Shown: in pieces, positions 15,151-24,753 of the stretch
How the letters are laid out: every line of letters begins with the position of its first letter
Position numbering within the stretch: the stretch's first letter is position 1
NCBI GenBank assembly: GCA_963722295.1
Contig: CAVRLB010000008.1
Location: 62,001 to 126,000, forward strand
Direction: 5' to 3'
From: Brooklawnia sp032229645
Lineage (GTDB): Bacteria > Actinomycetota > Actinomycetes > Propionibacteriales > Propionibacteriaceae
Length of the DNA: 64,000 nt
Translations under genes and position numbers: made by a program
The notes under the pieces: generated by a model
Databases searched by the model: none
Told to the model about the DNA's origin: nothing
What the model saw: the letters and a program-made list of their open reading frames with translations, nothing else

Positions 15151-17151
15151 TTGAGTGCGTCAACTGCCTCGCCTAGGGGCGCGCGAGTAGCGGTCCAGAA
15201 GTTCGGGACCTTCCTCTCGGGCATGATCATGCCGAACATTCCCGCGCTGATCGCGTGGGGCCTGCTGACGGCCTTCTTCATCCCGGCCGGTTGGGCGCCG
15301 AACGAGGGCCTGGCCCTGATGGTCGGGCCCACCATCCACTACCTGCTTCCGCTGATCATCGCCAATACCGGCGGACGCATGGTCTACGACTTCCGCGGCG
15401 GCGTCGTCGGCACCCTCGGCACCATGGGTGCCATCGTCGGGTCCGACTACCTGATCGCCCAGTTCAACGCAACGCTTCCCGCCGATGCGGCTCAGCTCGG
15501 CGAGATCCACATGTTCATCGGCGCAATGATCATGGGCCCGCTAGGCGCTTGGGTGATGAAGAAGCTCGACGCACTGTGGGCGGGCAAGGTCAAGGCCGGC
15601 TTCGAGATGCTGGTCGACATGTTCTCTGCGGGCATCGTTGGCTTCCTGCTGATGCTCTTCAGCTTCGCTGTCATCGCCCGGATCGTCAACTTCATCATGG
15701 ACGTGCTCGGTTCCGGTGTGGACTGGCTGATCAATGCGCACCTGCTGCCGTTGGTCAGCATCATCATCGAGCCGGCGAAGGTCTTCTTCCTGAACAACGC
15801 CATCAACCACGGCGTGCTGACCCCGCTTGGCACCGCCCAGGCGTCCGAGACCGGCAAGTCGATCCTCTTCTTGCTGGAAGCCAACCCTGGCCCCGGCCTT
15901 GGCCTGCTGCTGGCCTACAGCTTCTTCGGTCTGGGCGCGGCGAAGGCCTCGGCTCCCGGCGCCGCGATCATCCAGTTCTTCGGCGGCATCCACGAGATCT
16001 ACTTCCCGTACGTGTTGATGAAGCCCTCGCTGTTGATCGCGATGATCCTCGGCGGTATGACCGGCGTCACCACCAACATGATCTTCGGCTCCGGCCTGCG
16101 GGCCCCGGCAGCACCGGGATCCTTCCTGGCAGTCATGGCACAGACCGCGCCCGGATCCTATGTCGGCGTGATTCTCTCGGTGGTATTCGCGGCTGCGGTC
16201 ACGTTCCTCGTTGCATCGGTCATCTTGAGAGGGTCCCGCAAGCGGGATATCGAGCGCGGCGAGGCAGGCGATCTGTCGGCGGCGATCGCTGCGACCGAGG
16301 TCAACAAGGGCAAGAAGTCTGCCGCGCTCTCCTCGCTCGGTGGGACCACCAAGACGGCCACAACCCCCATCACTTCGATCGTCTTCGCATGCGATGCGGG
16401 TATGGGTTCCAGCGCCATGGGCGCCAGCGTGCTGCGCAAGAAGGTCAAGGACGCCGGCTTCGACGGTGTGACGGTGGTCAACAAGGCCGTCCGAAACCTG
16501 GAGGACAATGTCGACGTGCTGGTGACCCAGCGCGAACTCAGCGAGCGCGCGGTTGCTCTCGCTCCGAGTGCGATCCTGGTCACCGTCGACAACTTCATGA
16601 ACTCGCCGCGCTACGACGAGGTCGTCCAGATGGTCGTCGATTCCTACGCCGGTGGGGATGCCGAGGCCGCTCCCGCAGCGTCGGCCGCCGCAGCGGCCGC
16701 CCCGCAGCGAGCCGCCGGCACTGCTTCCGAAGTGCTGGCCGCCAAATCGGTGGTGCTCTTTGGCACGGCAACCGATGCCGACTCGGCGATCACCGAAGCC
16801 GGCAATCTGCTGGTGCGCACCGGTGGTGTGGACCCGAGCTACGTCGATGCCATGCATGAGCGTGAGCGGCTCGTCTCGACCTACATGGGCAACTTCCTGG
16901 CGATCCCGCATGGCACCAATGAGGCCAAGGACTCGGTGAAGCGTTCGACCATGTCGTTCGTCCGCTACCCGAACGGCATCGACTGGAACGGCAACGACGT
17001 CAAGTTCGTCGTCGGCATCGCGGGCGTCAACAACACGCACATGGAGATTCTGCAGAAGGTGGCCATCACCTTCAGCAACCTGAACCAGGTGGAGAAGCTT
17101 CTGGAGGCTACCTCTGTGGACGAGGTCATTGCGATCCTCGGGGAGGCCTGA
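15151..17151 (+). CDS. mtlA: PTS mannitol transporter, fused EIICBA
   Basis: 666 residues from the chosen TTG start. It imports mannitol and releases mannitol-1-phosphate. The EIIC domain occupies about 10-345 with the family blocks FGTFLSGMIMPNIPA and GGIHEIYFPYVLMKP (the substrate-site GGxHEIYF). EIIB follows with the phosphorylated Cys in FACDAGMGSSAMGAS. An Ala/Pro-rich linker leads to EIIA, whose active His is in FLAIPHGTNEAKD. The TTG at 15151 is preceded by AGGGG seven bases upstream and gives the N-terminus expected for the family; an upstream ATG (15133) and GTG (15127) have poorer signals. mtlD starts 2 bases after the stop. Confidence 0.94.
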   Translation: MSASTASPRGARVAVQKFGTFLSGMIMPNIPALIAWGLLTAFFIPAGWAPNEGLALMVGPTIHYLLPLIIANTGGRMVYDFRGGVVGTLGTMGAIVGSDYLIAQFNATLPADAAQLGEIHMFIGAMIMGPLGAWVMKKLDALWAGKVKAGFEMLVDMFSAGIVGFLLMLFSFAVIARIVNFIMDVLGSGVDWLINAHLLPLVSIIIEPAKVFFLNNAINHGVLTPLGTAQASETGKSILFLLEANPGPGLGLLLAYSFFGLGAAKASAPGAAIIQFFGGIHEIYFPYVLMKPSLLIAMILGGMTGVTTNMIFGSGLRAPAAPGSFLAVMAQTAPGSYVGVILSVVFAAAVTFLVASVILRGSRKRDIERGEAGDLSAAIAATEVNKGKKSAALSSLGGTTKTATTPITSIVFACDAGMGSSAMGASVLRKKVKDAGFDGVTVVNKAVRNLEDNVDVLVTQRELSERAVALAPSAILVTVDNFMNSPRYDEVVQMVVDSYAGGDAEAAPAASAAAAAAPQRAAGTASEVLAAKSVVLFGTATDADSAITEAGNLLVRTGGVDPSYVDAMHERERLVSTYMGNFLAIPHGTNEAKDSVKRSTMSFVRYPNGIDWNGNDVKFVVGIAGVNNTHMEILQKVAITFSNLNQVEKLLEATSVDEVIAILGEA

Positions 17152-17153
17152 GC

Positions 17154-18284
17154 ATGCGTGCGGTTCACTTCGGTGCCGGCAACATCGGACGCGGCTTCGT
17201 CGGTTTGCTGCTGGCTGAGGCGGGCTACGAACTCGTCTTCGCCGACGTGGCCGACCAGTTGATCGAAGAGCTTCAGGGTGCCGACTCCTACCAGGTGCAT
17301 GAGGTGGGTGACGAACTGCGCACTCACGAGGTGCGCGGCTTCGCCGCCATCAACTCGGCGAAGGATCCCGAGTCGCTGACCGCGGCGCTTGCGTCCGCAG
17401 ATGTGATCACCACCGCTGTGGGCGTTTCGATTCTGAAGTTCGTGGCACCGGCCATCGCGGCCGGCATCGCCGCTCGTTCCGCCGGCGCTCCGCGTGTCGC
17501 GGTAATGGCTTGTGAGAACGCCATCGGCGGTACCGACATCCTGCAGGCCGAGATCCGCTCGCGCTATGCGGGGGACGATCTGGACGAGCGGGCGGTCTTC
17601 GCCAATACGGCGGTCGACCGGATCGTTCCTGCACAGGATCCGGGACTCGACGTCACGGTGGAGAACTACTACGAGTGGGCCATCGAGACCGGGCCGTTCG
17701 GCGATCAGCGACCCGAGATCCCTGGCGTCACCTGGGTGCCGGATCTTGCGCCCTATATCGAGCGCAAGCTGTTCACCGTGAACACCGGGCATGCCACCAC
17801 GGCGTACTTCGGCTACGCGGCAGGCGTGCGTAAGATCTCGGACGCACTCGCCGAGCCGGCCACCCAGGCCAAGGTTGCTGCCGTGCTCGCCGAGACTCGT
17901 TCGCTGCTCGTCGCCAAGTACGGATTCGACCAGGTGGAGCTGGAGGCCTACGCGGACAAGATCATGCGCCGTTTCGCCAATCCGTACCTGCCTGACACGG
18001 TTGAACGTGTCGGACGTTCGCCGCTGCGCAAGCTGTCGCGTAACGACCGCTTCGTGGGGCCCGCGTCGCAGCTGGCCGAACGCGGGCTGTCGTCGGATGC
18101 CCTGCTGGCGGCGATGGGTGCGGTGTTGCGCTTCGACTATGCGGACGATCCCGAAGCCGTCGAACTGCAGCGGCTGCTGGTCACCGAGCCCGCCGAGGTC
18201 GTCGTCAGCTCCGTCACCGGGCTGGAGATCGATCACCCGCTCTATCCGGCGGTGCTGGACGTGGTGAAGTCGGCGCAGGGCTGA
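17154..18284 (+). CDS. mtlD: Mannitol-1-phosphate 5-dehydrogenase
   Basis: 376 residues. It oxidises mannitol-1-phosphate to fructose-6-phosphate with NAD+. The N-terminus holds the dinucleotide site (VHFGAGNIGRGF). The catalytic lysine region of polyol dehydrogenases reads ERKLFTVNTGHATTAYFGY at about 200. The C-terminal helical domain (RFANPYLPDTVERVGRSPLRKL) is typical. It is the second gene of the mannitol operon, followed by an 18-bp perfect hairpin. Confidence 0.95.
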   Translation: MRAVHFGAGNIGRGFVGLLLAEAGYELVFADVADQLIEELQGADSYQVHEVGDELRTHEVRGFAAINSAKDPESLTAALASADVITTAVGVSILKFVAPAIAAGIAARSAGAPRVAVMACENAIGGTDILQAEIRSRYAGDDLDERAVFANTAVDRIVPAQDPGLDVTVENYYEWAIETGPFGDQRPEIPGVTWVPDLAPYIERKLFTVNTGHATTAYFGYAAGVRKISDALAEPATQAKVAAVLAETRSLLVAKYGFDQVELEAYADKIMRRFANPYLPDTVERVGRSPLRKLSRNDRFVGPASQLAERGLSSDALLAAMGAVLRFDYADDPEAVELQRLLVTEPAEVVVSSVTGLEIDHPLYPAVLDVVKSAQG

Positions 18285-18306
18285 GCACGCCCGGAACCGA
18301 TCAATG

Positions 18307-18346
18307 AAGGTGAGGGGCACGGTCGAATGACCGTGCCCCTCACCTT
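18307..18346 (+). terminator. Terminator after mtlD
   Basis: AAGGTGAGGGGCACGGTC pairs perfectly with its complement across a GAAT loop, 22 bases after the mtlD stop. Confidence 0.92.
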
Positions 18347-18520
18347 CGGGCGTTGTACGAATTAGGCTGGTCGCGTCGCGGTCTGCGCACCGGCTTCGGC
18401 CACGCGGGGTTCGCGGCGGTGTATCAGCGAAGCCGCAACGCTGCGGGCATCCCGGCCGCGTGTCGAGATTGCTGCTCGACTACTTTTGACCATGACGCAC
18501 ACTCCAGAAGGGTTTCCACC

Positions 18521-19513
18521 ATGACTGAGCCGCAGCCGACGCCGTTGGTCGTCGCTTTCACCGCCAACCCGAGCCTCGACCGGACGATCGCGCTCGATGA
18601 TCAGCTGCGTCGCGGCGAGGTTCAGCGCGCGGTGTCCATCACCGAGCAGGCCGCAGGAAAGGGCATCAACGTCGCCCGGGTGGTGGCCGGATCGGGCTGT
18701 CAGGTGATCGCGGTCTGCGGCGGTCTGGACGATGAGTACACGATGCTTGCAGGTCGGGCCGCCGAGCCGATGCCGATTCGCGGCATCAAGCTGACCGCCG
18801 AGCAGCATGTGCGCGGCAACACCACGGTCACCGAGCCGAGCGGTGTGACCACGAAGCTGAACGGGCCGGGACCGAAGCTGAGCGCCGCTCAGGTCGCCGA
18901 GGCGTCGCTGTTGCTGATGGACGCGGCCGAGGGCGCGTCGTGGGTAGCGCTGTCGGGCTCGCTGCCGCCCGGCGCCCCCGTGGACTGGTACGCGAGGCTG
19001 GTCGACGGGCTGCACGCCACCGGCGCCAAGATCGCGGTCGACACCTCGGACGCCAGCCTGGATGCGGTCCTCGATGCGCTGCCGGGTGGATACTTCGATC
19101 TCATCAAGCCGAATTCCGATGAGCTGGCGCAGTTGACCGGCGGCGACGCGGTCGCCTTCGAGCGGGCCGCGGAGGCCGGGCAACTGGATGAGATCGTCGA
19201 CGCGGCCACCGCACTGCACGCCCGCGGCATCGCCAACGTGCTGGTCACTCTCGGCGGCTCCGGGGCAGTACTGGTCAATGCCGAGGGCGCCTGGTATGCG
19301 TCTGCCCCGAAGATCACGGTGGCGAGCACCGTGGGCGCGGGGGACTCCTCGGTGGCAGGCTTCATCCTGGCCGATGTGGCGGGTAAGTCGGCCGCCGAAT
19401 CCCTGGCCAGCGCGATCGCCTACGGTTCAGCCGCGGCGTCCCTGCCCGGCACCACACTGCCTCGTCCGGATGATCTGCCTGCCAGCCCGGTGGTCTGCAC
19501 CAGGCTGAGATAG
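18521..19513 (+). CDS. PfkB-family hexose-phosphate kinase (1-phosphofructokinase/6-phosphofructokinase type)
   Basis: 330 residues. PfkB enzymes phosphorylate sugar phosphates with ATP. Family features: TANPSLDRTI at the N-terminus, substrate motif AAGKGINVARVVAGSG near 45, and the ATP/anion-hole signature VGAGDSSVAGF near 270 whose Asp is the catalytic base. The pattern is that of FruK/LacC proteins. It lies next to the mannitol genes with its own leader, so it may act on fructose-1-phosphate or fructose-6-phosphate made there. AAGG precedes the ATG by 8-10 bases. The precise substrate is not settled. Confidence 0.85.
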   Translation: MTEPQPTPLVVAFTANPSLDRTIALDDQLRRGEVQRAVSITEQAAGKGINVARVVAGSGCQVIAVCGGLDDEYTMLAGRAAEPMPIRGIKLTAEQHVRGNTTVTEPSGVTTKLNGPGPKLSAAQVAEASLLLMDAAEGASWVALSGSLPPGAPVDWYARLVDGLHATGAKIAVDTSDASLDAVLDALPGGYFDLIKPNSDELAQLTGGDAVAFERAAEAGQLDEIVDAATALHARGIANVLVTLGGSGAVLVNAEGAWYASAPKITVASTVGAGDSSVAGFILADVAGKSAAESLASAIAYGSAAASLPGTTLPRPDDLPASPVVCTRLR

Positions 19514-19524
19514 ACAGACCCGGC

Positions 19525-20190
19525 CTAGGTAGACGGCCAGTTCTCGCCCTCGGGCAGGTCGCCGGTGATGATGTAGATGATCCGGCGGCCCATCGAGACC
19601 GCATGGTCGGCGATCCGCTCGTAGTAGCGTCCGAGCAGCGCGACATCCACCGCGCTCTCGACACCGTCGTTCCACTCGTCGCCGAGGATCACTCGGAACT
19701 GCTCGCTGCGCAGGTCGTCCATCACCTCGTCTTCTTCGGCCAGCTTCTTGGCCTCTTCGAGGTTGCGCTCGGCCAGCACTCGTCCAACATTGCCCACCAT
19801 CTCCTGGGCGACCCGCGACATCTCGGTGAAGTTGTGATTGAGCGCTTCCGGCACGGCATGTTCGGGATAGCGAAGCCGTGCGATCTTGGCCACATGCGCG
19901 GCGAGGTCGCCCATCCGGCCGAGCGCCGCCACCATCTGAATGACCGCCACCAGGGTGCGCAGTTCGCCTGCCACCGGAGCCTGGCGCGCCAGTATGGTGA
20001 ACGCACGCATTTCGAGTTCGTCATGCATCGCATCGATGCGGGTGTCACCGCTGATGACCCGTTCGGCCAGCTGCAGGTCAGCTTGCAGCAACGCGCGGGT
20101 GGCGTCCCGCACGGCGATCTGAATGCTGTCGGACATCACGACCAGTTCGTTGACGACGCTTTCAAGGTCACTTTGATAGATCTTGCGCAC
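19525..20190 (-). CDS. phoU: Phosphate signalling protein PhoU
   Basis: 221 residues, two PhoU three-helix repeats (about 10-100 and 115-205) with the metal-binding type motifs DAMHDELEM and GRMGDLAAHVA in repeat one and GRYYERIADHAVSMGRRI in repeat two. PhoU links the phosphate transporter state to the sensor kinase and keeps the Pho regulon off when phosphate is plentiful. It diverges from senX3-regX3 with a PHO box between them. Confidence 0.94.
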   Translation of the reverse strand: MRKIYQSDLESVVNELVVMSDSIQIAVRDATRALLQADLQLAERVISGDTRIDAMHDELEMRAFTILARQAPVAGELRTLVAVIQMVAALGRMGDLAAHVAKIARLRYPEHAVPEALNHNFTEMSRVAQEMVGNVGRVLAERNLEEAKKLAEEDEVMDDLRSEQFRVILGDEWNDGVESAVDVALLGRYYERIADHAVSMGRRIIYIITGDLPEGENWPST

Positions 20191-20266
20191 CTGCTACCCC
20201 TCTGTTGTTCCATCCCCGATTCACCAAGGCACGTCAGCCCAGCATGCCCGATGCAACTGGCGCTTT

Positions 20267-20284
20267 GGTGAACTCCGGGTGAAC
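20267..20284. promoter_or_regulatory. PHO box (RegX3/PhoP-type binding site)
   Basis: Two perfect copies of GGTGAAC with a 4-base spacer (11-base period). On the other strand this reads GTTCACC-N4-GTTCACC, the direct-repeat site known for actinobacterial PhoP and RegX3. It lies between divergent phoU and senX3-regX3 and predicts autoregulation under phosphate limitation. Confidence 0.85.
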
Positions 20285-20383
20285 ATTGCGGTCCGGCCTC
20301 ATCGTCGAACCCTCATGAATACCAAGACTACTAGCGGTTTCGGATGGTTTCCGGCTGGCAGCAGGCATTCGGCTTTCTCTGGC

Positions 20384-21574
20384 ATGATCGGTGATGTGGA
20401 GGTTCTACTGGCACTCGCGCTCGGTCTGGCCGTCGGGCTGGCCACCGAGCCGGTGTTGAATTGGATCAAGAAGCGTTCCCGGGCCACCGCGGCCGATCTG
20501 GAAGAGGTCGCTCCCGAAGTCAGCAAGCAGTTGCAGGTCGCCGTCGGATTGTTGCGCGCTGCCGCGCTGGTCATTGGGCCCTACGACGAAGTGCTGCTGT
20601 CAAATCCGAAGGCACGGACGCTGGGACTGGTGCGGGGCAGCAGAGTCAGCCCCGAAGCGCTGCTCGACATGATCCGCAGCGTGCGTCAGAGCGGCCAGGC
20701 GGCCGGTTCGGTGCTAAACGGTAGCCGCGAGGTGGGCACTCCGGTGGTCGAGCTGGCCGCCCGCGTTGCGCCGCTGGGCGATGGCATCGTCCTGGCGATA
20801 GCGGACGACCATTCCGCGCAGCTGCGCACCGACGAGATCAAACGCGACTTCGTCGGAAACGTCAGTCACGAACTCAAGACGCCGGTCGGCGCGATCCGCG
20901 TGCTGGCGGAGGCCGTCGACGACGCCTATGACGATCCGGAGGCCATCAAGCGATTCGCCGGAAGGCTGATCGCCGAGGCCGAGCGGCTGAGCGAGCTCAT
21001 CGGCCAGATCATCGAGTTGTCAAGGCTGCAATCGGATGACCCGCTCCTGCAACCCGAGATCGTCGAGGTCGACGATGTGATCGCCGATGCCATCGCGAAG
21101 TGCCAAGAGTTGGCCCGATCACGGTCGGTTAACCTGACTACCGCTGTGACGCCCGGTCTGCAGGTACTAGGCGACCAACGGCAGCTCGCAGCGGCCGTGG
21201 TCAACCTGATCGAAAACGCCATCAACTATTCGGATCTGGGCGCCCGGGTATCGGTGAGCAGCCGGGCCGGCTCAGATGATGGTGACGACTTCGTCGAGAT
21301 CGCGGTCTCCGACAACGGCATCGGTATCGCGTCCGAGGAGCAGGACCGCATCTTTGAGCGCTTCTACCGGATTGACTACGCGCGCAGCCGGTCCGAGGGA
21401 GGCACCGGACTGGGTCTGGCGATCGTCAAGCACACGATCGGCGCGCACGGCGGTAGCGTGAACGTGTGGAGCAAACCCGGCCAGGGTTCCACCTTCACGC
21501 TACGGCTGCCCGCCTACGAACGGACTCCGGACCAGGCGGGGGCCCCGCCGCTGACGCTGGGAGGATTTCAGTGA
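20384..21574 (+). CDS. senX3: Sensor histidine kinase SenX3
   Basis: 396 residues from the chosen ATG. It senses phosphate status and phosphorylates RegX3. One membrane segment (VLLALALGLAVGLATEPV) is followed by a PAS-like region at about 60-155, the H-box FVGNVSHELKTPVGAIR with the phospho-His, then N (NLIENAINYS), G1 (DNGIGI) and G2 (GGTGLGLAIVKH) boxes. An in-frame ATG at 20315 is possible. The PHO box ends at 20284 and should sit near -35, so a transcript would start near or after 20315; this favours 20384. It overlaps regX3 by GTGA. Confidence 0.92.
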   Translation: MIGDVEVLLALALGLAVGLATEPVLNWIKKRSRATAADLEEVAPEVSKQLQVAVGLLRAAALVIGPYDEVLLSNPKARTLGLVRGSRVSPEALLDMIRSVRQSGQAAGSVLNGSREVGTPVVELAARVAPLGDGIVLAIADDHSAQLRTDEIKRDFVGNVSHELKTPVGAIRVLAEAVDDAYDDPEAIKRFAGRLIAEAERLSELIGQIIELSRLQSDDPLLQPEIVEVDDVIADAIAKCQELARSRSVNLTTAVTPGLQVLGDQRQLAAAVVNLIENAINYSDLGARVSVSSRAGSDDGDDFVEIAVSDNGIGIASEEQDRIFERFYRIDYARSRSEGGTGLGLAIVKHTIGAHGGSVNVWSKPGQGSTFTLRLPAYERTPDQAGAPPLTLGGFQ

Positions 21575-22248
21575 CCCGCATCCTGATCATTGAGGACGAG
21601 CAGTCGTATCGCGATGCCTTGTCGTACATGCTGCAACGTGAGGGCTTCGAGGTCGCCGAGGCACCCGATGGCACCCTGGGGCTGGCCGAGTACGACCGAG
21701 GCGGCGCCGATCTGGTGCTGCTCGACCTGATGATGCCCGGGATCAGCGGTATCGAGGTCTGCCGGCAGCTGAGGGTGCGCGGAAGCGTGCCGGTCATCAT
21801 GGTCACGGCCCGTGACTCGGAGGTCGACAAGATCGTCGGACTTGAGATGGGGGCTGACGACTATGTGACCAAGCCGTTCAGTCATCGCGAACTGGTGGCC
21901 CGCATCCATGCGGTGCTGCGCCGTGGGCAGGATGCCGGGTTGCTGCCCGAGGTGATCGAGGTCGGCGATGTCCGCATGGATGTCGAACGCCACGAGGTCG
22001 CGGTGGGCGGACGATCGGTGCGGCTGGCGCTCAAGGAATTCGAACTGCTCGAGCTGCTGCTGCGCAATGCCGGGCGAGTGATGACCCGCGGGCAGCTGAT
22101 CGACCGGGTCTGGGGCTCGGGCTACGTCGGCGATACCAAGACCCTCGACGTACACGTGAAAAGGCTGCGGGCGAAGATCGAGACCGATCCAGCGCATCCG
22201 GTCAAACTGGTCACGGTGCGAGGGCTCGGCTACAAGTTCAGCGGCTAG
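21571..22248 (+). CDS. regX3: DNA-binding response regulator RegX3 (PhoB/OmpR family)
   Basis: 225 residues, GTG start overlapping the senX3 stop, with GGAGGA upstream. Receiver domain 1-115: acidic pair EDE, phospho-acceptor Asp52 (LLDLMMPG), Thr in MVTARD, Lys in VTKPFSHREL. Winged-helix effector domain about 130-223 with ALKEFELLELLLRNAGRV and the recognition helix region DTKTLDVHVKRLRAKIE. It should bind the GGTGAAC direct repeat at 20267-20284 and control phosphate genes. Confidence 0.95.
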   Translation: MTRILIIEDEQSYRDALSYMLQREGFEVAEAPDGTLGLAEYDRGGADLVLLDLMMPGISGIEVCRQLRVRGSVPVIMVTARDSEVDKIVGLEMGADDYVTKPFSHRELVARIHAVLRRGQDAGLLPEVIEVGDVRMDVERHEVAVGGRSVRLALKEFELLELLLRNAGRVMTRGQLIDRVWGSGYVGDTKTLDVHVKRLRAKIETDPAHPVKLVTVRGLGYKFSG

Positions 22249-22263
22249 GGTCCTAGGGTACGG

Positions 22264-23253
22264 CTAGGAGGGGACCGGGGTCCGGCGTGGCTGATTGGAC
22301 AACAGCGTCAGCAGCGCGGCGGCGAGTCCCTCGTCCACCACGAGCACGTCGAAGACTCCTAGGCGTAGCGCCCCCAGCATTCCGCGCGCCTTCTCCTTGC
22401 CAGCAGCCAGCGCCACCGCGATCTCGATCGCCCCCACGGCCTCGATGTCGATGCCGATGACCCGTTCAGAGGAGGGCGGCCCGAGCGGGGTGCCCTCAAT
22501 GTCGAAGAATCGTCCGAGGGTGTCCCCGGCAGGGTTCGCATCAAGCACCGCAGCCAGCTCTGCCTCGGACAATCGCATCGAATCGAGGATCTTCTTGCTT
22601 GTGTGTACACCGAAGGAACCGATGCCAATGAACGCCAGATCACACCTCTTGGCCCGCTCGAGCGCCGCCTTCACCGACGACTCGGACATCATCGCCCGGT
22701 AGGTGAGTGACGATTCCACGATGGCGGGTGCGTCGAATCGTTCGGCCATGATGCCGCACTTGCTGGCCAGGGTCTGGATATTGGTATTGCCCGACGGTGT
22801 GGTGTCGAGCAGCGGCATCCCCCCCACCAGGGGAGTGAGCTTGGTATCGGGACGCAGAGTCATCCGTGGGATGGCATCGATGAGCTGGCCCACCGTGAAT
22901 CCCCAGCTGAAACCGATGCGGGTGGCGCTGGGGCCACGTCTGGTGAACAGCTGAGCGGCCAACTGACTGACGGAATCCAAGGCGGTCGCTGCTGAGGCCG
23001 TCTGAGCGACCAGCGCCTCGCGCAACCCGAAGGCCCGCATCAGCTCGCGTTCCAGATCGCGATTGCGATCAACGTGATCGTCACCAGTGATCCTCACCTG
23101 CACGATGCCCGATTCGCGGGCGGTGGTGAGCATCCGCGAGACGCTGGAGCGGGAGACGCCGAGTCTGCGTCCAACTTGGCCCTGGTCGAGTCCCTCGATG
23201 TAGTACATGCGTGCAGCATCGATGAGCATCTGCTGGTCGCGCTTGGCGGGCAT
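22264..23253 (-). CDS. SorC/DeoR-type sugar-binding transcriptional regulator
   Basis: 329 residues. The N-terminal HTH reads GLDQGQVGRRLGVSRSSVSRML (about 19-40). The sugar-phosphate binding domain (from about 65) has the NagB-like fold features SWGFTVGQLIDAIP, LVGGMPLLDTTPSGNTN and IGIGSFGVHTSKKIL. SorC proteins control PTS or polyol operons and respond to a phosphorylated intermediate. It is the last gene of the glucitol-type PTS locus, 192 bases after the oxidoreductase, and is its likely regulator. AAGGAGG precedes the ATG. Confidence 0.88.
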   Translation of the reverse strand: MPAKRDQQMLIDAARMYYIEGLDQGQVGRRLGVSRSSVSRMLTTARESGIVQVRITGDDHVDRNRDLERELMRAFGLREALVAQTASAATALDSVSQLAAQLFTRRGPSATRIGFSWGFTVGQLIDAIPRMTLRPDTKLTPLVGGMPLLDTTPSGNTNIQTLASKCGIMAERFDAPAIVESSLTYRAMMSESSVKAALERAKRCDLAFIGIGSFGVHTSKKILDSMRLSEAELAAVLDANPAGDTLGRFFDIEGTPLGPPSSERVIGIDIEAVGAIEIAVALAAGKEKARGMLGALRLGVFDVLVVDEGLAAALLTLLSNQPRRTPVPS

Positions 23254-23445
23254 CGGGCCTCCTTGATCACGCCGGGGCGGGCCAGCGATACGATTCCGGC
23301 TCTAGGTGAGCCACACCCGATCATAGTTGCGATCCATTCGCACGGAATCTCGGTCCGGCTATGGCGTGCTGAGGTAGGAATGGCGGTGAGGCCCGAACCC
23401 AGTTCATTCGAGCCCCACCGGCATTGCTTCGAGCTGCGGCGCCGA

Positions 23446-24753
23446 TCAGCCGCCGATCACGCCTCGGGCGACCATGGCGTCCTGGAGACGACGCATTGCA
23501 ACGATCGGGCGGGTTTCATCGATCTCGAGGTCGTCGTACGTGATGATCTCGTCCTGCTTCTTGGCGACCTTCAGCTTGCTGTGCTGCAGCAGACCGATCG
23601 GCACACCCTTGATCTCGCGGGCCTTCTCGGCTGGAATCGCCCAGCCGTAGAAGTGGTGCTCGCCCATCCCCTCGAGTGTGATATCGGCCTCGAGGTCGAA
23701 CTTGGCGCGCCCAACGACCTCGGTGCAGACGTAGCGCGACTGGAAATCGGCCCGGCGGTTCAAGATGGCCTCGCCGATCGACAGATGAGCTTCGATCGAG
23801 GCGATGTGCCACGGCCGGTAGAACAGGTAGTAGGGGCCCTTACCGAGCCTGAGGTAGTCGAGTTCCGCGGTGACGACCTCGGATTCCGATTTTACGATAG
23901 CGAAGATGCCGGGGGCGACATCGCCGGTCACGTACTCGACGACCGCGCCCTTCTCAAACGAGAGAATTCCGCCATCCTGCTGCGGAATCAGCTTCTCGGC
24001 CAGTTGGGCGAGCGGGATCTGCTGGCCATGCATGCCATCGACCTCGATCGGGAGATTCGTGGCGTTCGATAGCGCCGTCATCTCGAGCTGGGTCTTGGTG
24101 CCGTCGGTGAATTCGGTGAGCATCCGTGGGCTCATCTTCTTGCGTTCTGCTTCGGCGACGTTGTCCTCGGGCACCGAGTGAATGATATTCACATTGTTCT
24201 TGCCCTTGCCCGCGCAAACGACGGTGAGGCCGAGGTCCTCGGCGTACTCCACCAGCTTCAGGCATTCGACGGGCTCGTCGCCGCGCATGACCGTGTAGAC
24301 GGAGTTGCCGGCATTGGCCATGCTGGAGAGCAGCACGCCCACGGTGATGTCGGCCTCGACGGTCATCAGCGCCACATCCTTGCTGTGGGCGATGCAGGTA
24401 TAGGCGATCTGAGCGGCGATCTCAGGGACGCCCGAGACCTCGACCACGATGTCGACGGGGAGTTCGGGCATCTTGAGACCGTCGCGGATGACTGTGGCCT
24501 GGCCCGCTTCGACGGCATTGATGGCAGCGTCGATGTCGTCCTCAGCCACCACGATGTCATCGCGGCCGGCAGCCCGCACTGCGGATTCGGCCTTCTCGAT
24601 GAAGATGTCGGCAACGGCTGCGACGCACATGCCGGGCGCATTCTGGATCGAGGAGATCAGCCCGGTGCCCATTTGGCCGGCACCGACAACGCCGACATAG
24701 ACCGGCCGTCCTAGCTTGGCTTCACGCTCGAGGAGGCCCTTGGTGTAACTCAT
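23446..24753 (-). CDS. NAD(P)-dependent oxidoreductase, predicted homoserine dehydrogenase-like with C-terminal SAF domain
   Basis: 435 residues. A Rossmann site (GVVGAGQMGTGL) lies at about 21-32, followed by VVEVSGVPE and the homoserine-dehydrogenase-like core. The C-terminal ~100 residues (RYVCTEVVGRAKFDLEADITLEG onward, read from about 335) match the SAF-type domain of COG4091-like proteins. True homoserine dehydrogenase function is unlikely, because it replaces the sugar-alcohol-phosphate dehydrogenase SrlD in a glucitol-type PTS operon. I infer that it oxidises the phosphorylated polyol or a later intermediate. Its ATG overlaps the end of gutM (ATGA), implying translational coupling. 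Substrate unknown. Confidence 0.75.
   Translation of the reverse strand: MSYTKGLLEREAKLGRPVYVGVVGAGQMGTGLISSIQNAPGMCVAAVADIFIEKAESAVRAAGRDDIVVAEDDIDAAINAVEAGQATVIRDGLKMPELPVDIVVEVSGVPEIAAQIAYTCIAHSKDVALMTVEADITVGVLLSSMANAGNSVYTVMRGDEPVECLKLVEYAEDLGLTVVCAGKGKNNVNIIHSVPEDNVAEAERKKMSPRMLTEFTDGTKTQLEMTALSNATNLPIEVDGMHGQQIPLAQLAEKLIPQQDGGILSFEKGAVVEYVTGDVAPGIFAIVKSESEVVTAELDYLRLGKGPYYLFYRPWHIASIEAHLSIGEAILNRRADFQSRYVCTEVVGRAKFDLEADITLEGMGEHHFYGWAIPAEKAREIKGVPIGLLQHSKLKVAKKQDEIITYDDLEIDETRPIVAMRRLQDAMVARGVIGG

Noticed and set aside
23446..24753. True homoserine dehydrogenase
   Set aside because: The SAF-type C-terminus and position inside a PTS operon without other threonine or methionine genes argue against it.
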